Of a stretch of 64,000 nt of DNA, positions 56,387 through 64,000 are shown piece after piece (within the stretch, counting starts at the first letter, position 1; every line of letters starts with the position of its first letter). The notes beneath the pieces were generated by a model. That model had not been told where the DNA came from and ran no database searches. It saw nothing but the letters and a program-made list of their open reading frames with translations. The translations under genes were made by a program, and so were the position numbers. This DNA is from Bisporella sp. PMI_857 (taxonomy: Eukaryota > Ascomycota > Leotiomycetes > Helotiales > Helotiaceae). Where the stretch lies: the NCBI GenBank assembly GCA_021307315.1, contig JAJSPD010000015.1, positions 310,001-374,000 on the forward strand, written 5' to 3'.

Positions 56387-59300
56387 GGCCTCTAGAGTTG
56401 CTGTTTCGCAGCCGCTGCAATGAGTGTTGAAGCTCCAATGAAAGCAAGAACTGGTGTATTATGCTCTGTGAGGCGGTCGTTACTTGTTTGTGCTTCAGAT
56501 CTAGGCGGAAGTGCGAGGTTATATATCTGGAAAGCTTGTGTGATGGTTTGGCCAGCCTCCGAAATTTGCGGGTAGTTGCAGATGAATGAGGCCGCTATAG
56601 ACCAAGTATGGATGATCCTCAGTGCCTGGCTCAATCCGATAATTATAATACTGTCCGTGGTTTATATTAAGGTAGGTGAAATCGTAGGAGTAGATTCAAA
56701 GGAGTGCTTCTTTAGGAGGATGGGGGTTGTATATATGTAGGTAGATGAAGGGTTGACCGCTGGAAGGGGAACGTGAGCATAATGTAGGATCGGGTAGCGC
56801 CAGAAGGGGCGTCATGGAATATAATTATAATAATCTTTTTTTGAAGAGCGGTGACGGCAACATGGCAGGCTTGCCTGACCTGGTTGAAAAGCGTGGTCGG
56901 ATCCGCAACATGGGGCACGGCAGCGTTAATCGTCTCCTTTCCAAGCGTCGTAAGTTCACACACTGTAAGAAATTAATGCTTGCCCTGTCGAGTGGAATTT
57001 ACTGTAATAAAACGGCTGGTGGGCTGGTGGGCTGCTTTCGTTGCTCCACTGTGCCCCGGCATTTGCTTTCCACGACCCGTTTTGGAGCAGCAAAGTTTAG
57101 CACACATCTGTAAGTACGAGTCTGCGAATTTAGTGTCGGAACATGGAAGCCTCTTGAGTGGCCGCCAGGGGGTTGAGGCATGTTTACAAAGTGCACATGG
57201 CAGACCCCTGTGCGGCCCTGGTTTGAGTTTTGGTAGCGTGAGATGCCGCCCTGGAATGTTGAGCACTGGCCTCTTTACTGGACGGCCGTGGCGGTGTGCC
57301 GCCCTGGCCTGGACTTGGCCTGGCCTGCCAGCGCAATAGCAGTAGCAGTAGCAGAAAGCAGCAGAGTACAGCACAGTACAGCACAGCACAGGGCAATACT
57401 TTACTTATAGTTTAGTGACTTGGCTGGTCAGGTTTATAGGCACTTTTGGGTAATAAGTACAGTAGTACAGTATCAAAGCTTCCTAGCCCTGACTTCTTGT
57501 CTTCTTCTTGAGCCACAAAGACCTGGATTATAAGACATCTCCACATATATTCCCCAAGAGCTTGCCTTGGGCTTGACCGAGAGACTTTTGCTGAAAATAC
57601 GAAATTGGAAAATAAAATTGGGACGACATGTCTGACTTGTCTCTTCCTATACACTAAGTACTTTCCACCGCAAGCACAACCCCAAGTAGAGGTAGAGTCG
57701 CATCTGCATCTGGGCTGAGTAAAGCAGTCATCATATGGATAGGCCCGTACGGCTTACGCGCTTGCTTTCTCAGTCCTGTTCGGTGAGAGAAGGCCTGAAG
57801 TGTTCTGCCGATCCGATGTCACTTAATATCACTCAACATCGCGCTGGAGTAGTTGACAAGAAACCGCGTGGGATTCTCAAGTGTTCTTCCCACCCCAGCA
57901 CCCTTTCGTCGGATGCTGTCAAGAGAAAAGCATGGACCCGTTTTGGGCCCGCCATCAGACTGATAACATGGGCACATTCCGCAGATAGCCTGCTTTTGCC
58001 GCTCCTACGTCTACTTCTTTGAATGTATATTTTATCTTCACAAAAGTTAAAGTTCTACAGAGGGGTATGTTCTGTCCTCGAGAATTGTGATCAGCTAATC
58101 ATGACAAAAGCAACCAAGTGAACGAGGCGTACAGTAGTATTGAATGCCCTCTTTTCACCCTGGTCGATGCTTCCGAACACATGGTTGCCAGAGGCACTAT
58201 CACAGTCTTGCTAATCACTGGCGAACTGGGATCTCAGAAAAACGCGGGGTTCGTTTGCGTTTTGGCATGGGTTGGGAAGGGATGAGGATACTAACTATAT
58301 TTCATTGACGCTGAAATGAGGATATGATGATAATGATATGCCGTGTGTGTAACTGTTGGTTTTCGGTCTGTGAATGTGCCCGTAATTGGATGCATCGTGT
58401 AGCCCGAAGACTGTTCTCGGCTTATATGCATCACGATGTGCCCGTCCTTTCCAAGTGTGTCGTAGCCGCGTGCTGGAGGGAAATGTTTCTCTGTTCTGGA
58501 AGTATGCATTTGCATTCGGGTTGCGGCCAAAGGCGCTTTTGCTACGCCCAGAACAGCAGCATGTTAACCGCCCGTACTACAGTACAGTACTACGATCCAG
58601 GTGGTTGACAGCGATGCCGAGTACGGAAGTATCGGCACTTGGGTGCGGCCGGCCCGTTTGCCAATACACCTGTCTCGTCGGCAGCTCAAAAGCAGCGGTG
58701 TCGGGTCCTGGGGTCTGCCTTGTATAGTGTACCCAAGGACCAGAGACTTGGAAAAGTTCCCCTGTCGTTAGTTTGCTCACTCGGCTCCCTAGTCCTTCGG
58801 AGGCAGTTCAGGGGGAGGGAAGGAAAAAAGCGCGCGGGGTGCCCAGGTGAGGATAGTATGGACGCCCAAGCGAGCGTTTGACCTTTGCAGCAAAAGTTAG
58901 TCAAGTGACTTGAAACTGCCCTAGAACTGCTGCTGATGGCGTCGAAAGCGAAATGCGACCCGGTTGGATTCCGGAATTACTTATACGGATCGGCTGTCGT
59001 TTCCACATAAACCCATAAAAGGGAAAAATGGCCGATCCGAGTGCTGTACAGTAGCAGGCAGTAGGCTACTTAGACGGGCTGCCGCATGAGCTATAATTAA
59101 TAATATAGTCTGATTGTTCATCGGGCGATCATCTGAGTACAAGTACTGGGGCCAGGACTTACACGGCTGATCTGATCTGATGTCTGCAGTCAGAAGCAAT
59201 GTGCGATTTGATGGAAATGCCGTCAGCGTCCTGTAAGCAGATAAGAAATCTCCCACAGGTCCAACTATACGGACAATGAGTCAGGTGCCTCCATTTTTGT

Positions 59301-62300
59301 ACTGGGGAGGGGGGGGGGAAGAAGGCTGAAGCTCACATCACTGACGTATCTCTTGTTGCAGAGGTAGTTCCAGTGCTGAGTGGGATAGAATTGGTGGGAT
59401 GGAGTTGTTCTGTGATTGCCGCTTTGTCATGCGGGGAGAGCCGCCAGATAAGCACGATTACGGCAAAGAACTCGCAACATTCCCTCTCCAGTCACTGACA
59501 GTATTGTAGTAAGTAATCTATCTACCTCCCAGGACCAACCTTTCCTTGGCACGGTCATGGTCAAGTAACATTGTGTCATGAAATGAAATGAACTGAACGG
59601 AACTTGAACTGAACTGTAGCCTCTGAAAGCCCTTCCTAACCAAATTCAGAGCCAATCGGAGGCTAAAAGGACACCATGGCTATGGACCCGGGGAGACCGG
59701 GTTGGCATGGGTGAGGCATTGGAGCGGAGCTCTTCTACCCACTTGCCAACATCCACGGGCAGGTTTCAGCTTTCAAGGAAATCAGATGGCGCATGGAGGA
59801 ACCCCCGGTATCAAGCTAGAAGCAAAAAGTGGATGAATGGAATGGTCAGAGGGTGGTACCAAGAGCAAAATCTTCCGGCTTGTCCAAGGGGGTTAGTCAT
59901 CCGTTATCATCATTGATTTACTTAGAGTTCGTGACTTTTGCTGTGCATATCTTAATAGGTGAATGCGAAAAAGTGCAACCGAGGCATGTATAGCAGTGGC
60001 AACGATTCGATGCTCAAAGGACAAATTGTAAACCACCACATCCATCATTCCCACATATCCAGCTTCACCACCTCTCACATGATCTCAGAAAAGGGAATAT
60101 ACGGTTAATTAGCGGATCGCGGATCTCTTTCCATGTTCCGTCGCCAAAGTCAATCCAGAATTTAGTGTCCTTTTGCCTCTGGAAAACCAGGAACGAGCTC
60201 GTAAATTGTTGTTGTTTTTTCCTTTTGTGTAATAATTATGCCGTGGGCCAGACCTCCCGTCACAATTGATTTGGTTTCTCCGTTAATTACAAGTTAGTCT
60301 CCTTATTTGACTTGCCTCCCAGTTTCGTGGATGTTTTCACAACCAAGATTCCCCATTTTTGCCCTTTTGCGGCTTGCGATCTCTGATGCGGACGTCACAG
60401 CACCCCTCACTCTTACCAAACGTACCAACCTTCGTTGCCCAAAGACCTGCTGGACTCAAGGTTAAAACGTTAGCGCAGATGTACCGGTGACCTCTGACTA
60501 CACCAGTTCTCACCGCTGTGAAAAGTCTTTGGGACTTCTGGTGCTCCAATCGTGGGAAAGTCATGAATCCCCACTCTTCGGATACCCACGCAATGAAGTT
60601 TAAGATGTAGAGATGAGGGCCAATCACCAACGTTACACAGCATTCGTCTTTTTGCGCGACAAGGACGACCTTGCTTCATTTGCTCCATGCGCACAATAGT
60701 TGTCACGGACGGGTTGCCCACGTTATTCGACACATGTCGATCGCGGGCCTCATAGGGGTCGAAGCGACGGGATTTCAGACATTTTAGCGGTTAATTTCGT
60801 GGCGGTAACCGCTGCCATTAGTCACGTTGTGGTGATGAGAATCGTCTCATGAGTAGGATGACTACAGGTGGCCAATGTTATGTTTCTTGAAGTCGCCTAT
60901 TCAAATGGCCTACTATAGCTGTCTATCACGACAAGTCCTTGCCCACACCCTCACGAGAAAGCAAGACCAATAAGCATGGGCGTGGAAGTCTTCTGGCAGT
61001 CTCCAACCGAAACTTCGGAAGTCGCTGGCATTGAAGGTGAAATCAGGGGTCCTCAGGAACCTAAGTGGGCATATCCTCCATCGCTCGACTAAGTCCTTTC
61101 CTTCGTAGTTTGTCGTTTAGGCGCGCTATTCAGCCGAAGAGTGTTGCTTTCCTGTGTCCAGTCTACAAATTTTTTAATGGCGAAGGATATCTTTGTGTTG
61201 TCGCACGACATGTATTGAGACGCAAATCTACTGACGTTGTTCATGCATTCCATCTAAAGAGCCCCATTGCTTGCAGCATGCATGCGCACAGCTATCGCTA
61301 CAGAACATCAAATCTACGGATTTCTCACACCCTAGAGTTAATCAAGATCTGAATGCCACCATGCTACCTTCCTCGCCTGCAGAAAGCTCTTTGTGCACAT
61401 GTTTCGGCCAACCTTGTTCCACAACCACGAATTCACCCGATATTGGCTGGAGCACTTCCGACTGGCCCTCAAGTCAATATCTACTAAGGGCTAAAAGAGC
61501 CTGTACAACATTGGGCATTATTAAAGTGCCATAAGCTTGTTTTAGAGACGTTGCGATGCCGGTATGATCAAGTGGTCAGCATGTGCGGGTGCGGCGCTCA
61601 CTCGACCGTCGCCCTCTGCAACATTCCTGGACGGTGGGGATAGACCTGCAGGACGCTGGTCAATCAGTTAATTCTTAGCAGTTGCTCACATTTCTAGCGA
61701 GATTCTGGGCGGCAGGGCCAACACGGGTGCTGGCAGCGGGAAGGCACGCAGTCAGCCTTATATTTTGAGACTGCCTCTAACTGTCATTTCTAACTTGTCC
61801 TTATCCTCATGCTGACGAGGAGTAAATCTGGGGCGTTTCCCAGGCGGCTCTACTACTTCTGCTCCACAACACAAGTCGTAGTGGATTATCCTAATGCAGA
61901 ATGTTGTTTGACCTTTGCACGACAGTATACCGGAAGCTGTTCCATGTTTCCAACGAATCGAAAGTGGCCTCATGCGACATTTCCTGGTAGTGAGATACAA
62001 ATCTTTGTTATACGAGACGTGTCACTTCTATCCACAATGAGGCATTTTACATCATACGCCAAATGCCACACAGCTCCCACTTTGAAGTCCTGTGCCAAGA
62101 CATATCTCTAGAATAGCTTCAACAAATGCTGTACCAGCTGATCATCTAGTCACGATCCACCCTCCAATTAGAGAATGGGAAAAGCAATTATGCTTCAGCG
62201 GTGAACGTCGTCCAGCACTTAGCACACACTGCAAATAGCAAATACTGGCACGGCATTGCAAAAGAGTCACACATAATATAATGACGTTAATGCCTGTCCG

Positions 62301-62846
62301 TCACAATCGATAATAGGATGCTTACTTTTTAGTCGGAATGGAGTCTCATGGATGTATTTCTCAATCCACTGGAATCCATTGGGTTCAAGAACTGCCATAC
62401 CATAACTGTAAAGCCGAAATAAACCTCTCCCGGCTGGTGTCTGATGTCGGGCATCAAGCCTTCATGGAAGGTATAGCAAAACCTCAAGCTGAAAAGCCAA
62501 CGACATGGGCCATTCTTGTTCTTAGTAATGACTTGATTCCTTGGAAACCTTCCCGCCTTCGCTAGAACCCAGTGACTACGTTGTCACCAAAACGTTAATC
62601 CCCCATCATACAAAGATTAAAGGAATGCTGTGTCCCTTTGCTGCCTACGTCACGTGGGTAGTACGTATGGTTGAATCATCAGGTGGATCCCTGTCGTCAA
62701 TGAGGGGCAACTACCAAAACTTCATGTTTAAACCATAATCTGAATACCAAAACAGATCATAACAGTTACTTGTGCATGCCCAAGTTCTTTCTTGAAATAT
62801 TTTACCGCCGTGCATATACTTCCGGGTCTCCCCACAAATCGCAATC
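56387..62846. other. Gene-poor stretch of about 6.5 kb
   Basis: No coding region could be supported on either strand. Between 57340 and 57395 there is a short CAGTAG/ACAGC repeat-rich tract; near 58575 and 59040 similar CAGTA words recur; near 59308 there is a G10 run; near 59577-59620 there are AATGAA/AACTGAA-like direct repeats. The open frames (up to about 140 codons, for instance 57389-56973 on the minus strand) are biased by these repeats. The right end must hold the promoter of the CCDC124-type gene. The stretch could host non-coding RNA or old transposon debris, which I cannot tell from reading alone. Confidence 0.4.
57340..57395. repeat. CAGTAG/ACAGC short-repeat tract
   Basis: The tract starts with repeats of GCAGTA, then AGCAGCAGA and TACAGCACAG units. 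Similar CAGTA words recur at 58575-58592 and 59045-59060 in the same gene-poor stretch. Confidence 0.5.
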
Positions 62847-63621
62847 ATGGCAGGCAAGAAAGCTGCTGGAGAAAATTCTAAAAAGACAGCGGGGAATGCA
62901 AGGAAAGCTGAATCTGCTGCACAGAAGGCTGCAGTTGAAAATGCGAAGAAAGCTGCTGCCGAAGACGAAGAATGGGGCAAAGGTGCAAAGTCAAACGCAA
63001 AGAAGTGGGCTCATCATTTCTCTCCCTAGTCATTTACTCCTATATACCTCTACCCGCCGCAGACTCAACCCACTGTGCTTCTACTGACAAGATGTCTATC
63101 ACAGAGAGGCAGAAGCAGCTAAAAAGGCGGAGCAGGCAAGGAAGAAGGCAGAGAAAGATGCCTTACTAGCTGAAGAAGAAAAGTCACTCAAGTCCGCCCC
63201 AAAGAGCTCCAAACAGGCAGTCAAGAAGACGAACAAAGGGCTCGGCCTGTCACAACTTGACAGCCTGGAAGGCGGTTCTGCATCTTCATTAAATGCAACC
63301 GGTATTGAAAACGCCCTGGATGCTCTGTCGTTGGCGACAGGTGTGGATTCGACAAAGATTGATAAGCATCCTGAGCGACGGTTCAAGGCAGCTTATACGG
63401 CATTCGAGGAGCGGCGTCTGAAGGAGATGGATGCGGATGGAAGCGGTCAGGGTCTCCGACAAAACCAGAAAAAGGATAAGATTCATAAGGAGTTTGACAA
63501 GAGTGAAGAGAATCCATTCAACCAAGTTCGAGCGGCGTATGATGCCACAAAGGAGGATATCAAGTTGCTGAAGGAGCAAGAGAAGAACAAGATTGAGCAA
63601 CGCTTGGGTGGAAAGGATTGA
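62847..63621 (+). CDS. CCDC124/Lso2-type ribosome-associated coiled-coil protein
   Basis: Exon 1 is 62847-63004 and exon 2 is 63105-63621, with a 100 bp intron (GTGGGC donor, CTGAC branch, CAG acceptor), giving 224 residues. The N-terminal half is a Lys/Ala/Glu-rich helix (MAGKKAAGENSKKTAGNARK, later EAEAAKKAEQARKKAEK), the ribosome-binding helix of the CCDC124/Lso2 family. The C-terminal half has the conserved domain: LDSLEGGSASSLNATGIENA, ATGVDSTKIDKHPERRFKAA, YTAFEERRL and a final EENPFNQVRAAYDATKED. Such proteins bind idle ribosomes at the mRNA channel and help their recovery after stress. The GTGGGC donor is unusual, but the frame and the family sequence support the join. Confidence 0.9.
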
Positions 63622-64000
63622 GGTGACAACTGGGTTCATGAAGACAATCAACCACGTGGGGAAGTCCTGGTATTGATACCATGGCCTGGCTCAGATGTAC
63701 GCCATGGTCTATGAAGTCATTGTCAAGAGACGAGGAGTAACACAACACGTGTTGTGAGGAAGAATAGAGCATAGATCTGATGCTTAGTATCATGAATAGC
63801 TTTGTATTTCTCTTCAAACATATTTGAGAACTTACTGCTTGGATAGCTTCTCATGAGTTTTTTGTCTATAGAAAAGACTACCTCACCTCTACACAGCCAG
63901 AGACTCTAGAGGTTCCTCATACTTATTGTTTGTTCTCCTGTTCAAGCAAGCTTCAAGTGTTTCAAGAACTAACAGAATTATTTTGTCCTTCACAATACTT
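63622..64000. other. 3' flank of the CCDC124-type gene
   Basis: Probable 3' untranslated region and intergenic sequence at the right edge. No other gene is seen before the window ends. Confidence 0.5.

Noticed and set aside
56973..57389. 138-codon minus-strand frame with Cys-Tyr repeats
   Set aside because: Driven by the CAGTAG repeat tract; overlapping frames on both strands are equally open.
61561..61620. Segment with a GGTATGATCAAGTGGTCAGC stretch resembling a tRNA D-arm
   Set aside because: No matching acceptor stem, anticodon arm or T-arm could be drawn.

Overview
The window reads as nuclear DNA of a filamentous ascomycete (Pezizomycotina; my guess is Leotiomycetes, from protein flavour only). 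The genes are widely spaced and most are broken by 45-120 bp introns with GTNNGT donors, CTRAC-like branch sites and YAG acceptors. The protein set is typically fungal: a DUF3176 protein, a SUN-family GPI wall protein, a BLI-3-like flavin-fold protein, two 2EXR-type proteins, a Zn2Cys6 regulator of the Ppr1/UaY type, Tam41, Mad1 and Ppm1. I see no tRNA, rRNA, CRISPR array, intact transposon or prokaryotic operon.

Layout. 1-8 kb: a DUF3176 membrane protein (-) and a three-exon zinc-finger/coiled-coil protein (+). 8-24.3 kb: an uneven region where intact housekeeping genes (SUN wall protein, PP2A leucine carboxyl methyltransferase, BLI-3) alternate with at least four decayed genes: a short-chain dehydrogenase, an MFS drug transporter, a Sulfotransfer_4-type protein and a multi-pass membrane protein. 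Several unexplained open frames lie here too. 24.8-31 kb: a 2EXR-like protein, then the divergent pair TAM41 (-) and MAD1 (+). 31.6-45 kb: a large multi-exon fungal membrane protein (-), a NIPA-type Mg2+ transporter with a long disordered tail (+), a two-exon 2EXR protein (-) and an Old-Yellow-Enzyme-family oxidoreductase with a 19-nt micro-exon (-). 46.5-48.1 kb: an unrecognised acidic protein with a Lys-Glu-Ile repeat, directly preceded in the same frame by a 117-residue open frame that ends in a single TAG. 49.8-56.4 kb: the Ppr1/UaY-type transcription factor (-) and a six-exon MFS transporter (-). 56.4-62.8 kb: a 6.5 kb stretch with no gene I can support. 62.8-63.6 kb: a CCDC124/Lso2-type ribosome-associated protein (+).

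The genes do not form one pathway. The themes are phosphatase regulation and mitosis (Ppm1, Mad1), mitochondrial cardiolipin synthesis (Tam41), membrane transport (NIPA, MFS), cell wall (SUN) and a Zn2Cys6 regulator next to a transporter. The most notable signals are the cluster of decayed genes at 8-24 kb, the in-frame single stop ahead of the KEI-repeat protein, the possible dual-start BLI-3, and the very small exons. I did not find a convincing new multi-gene system. All exon boundaries were worked out by eye from splice consensus and frame continuity, without RNA data or database searches.
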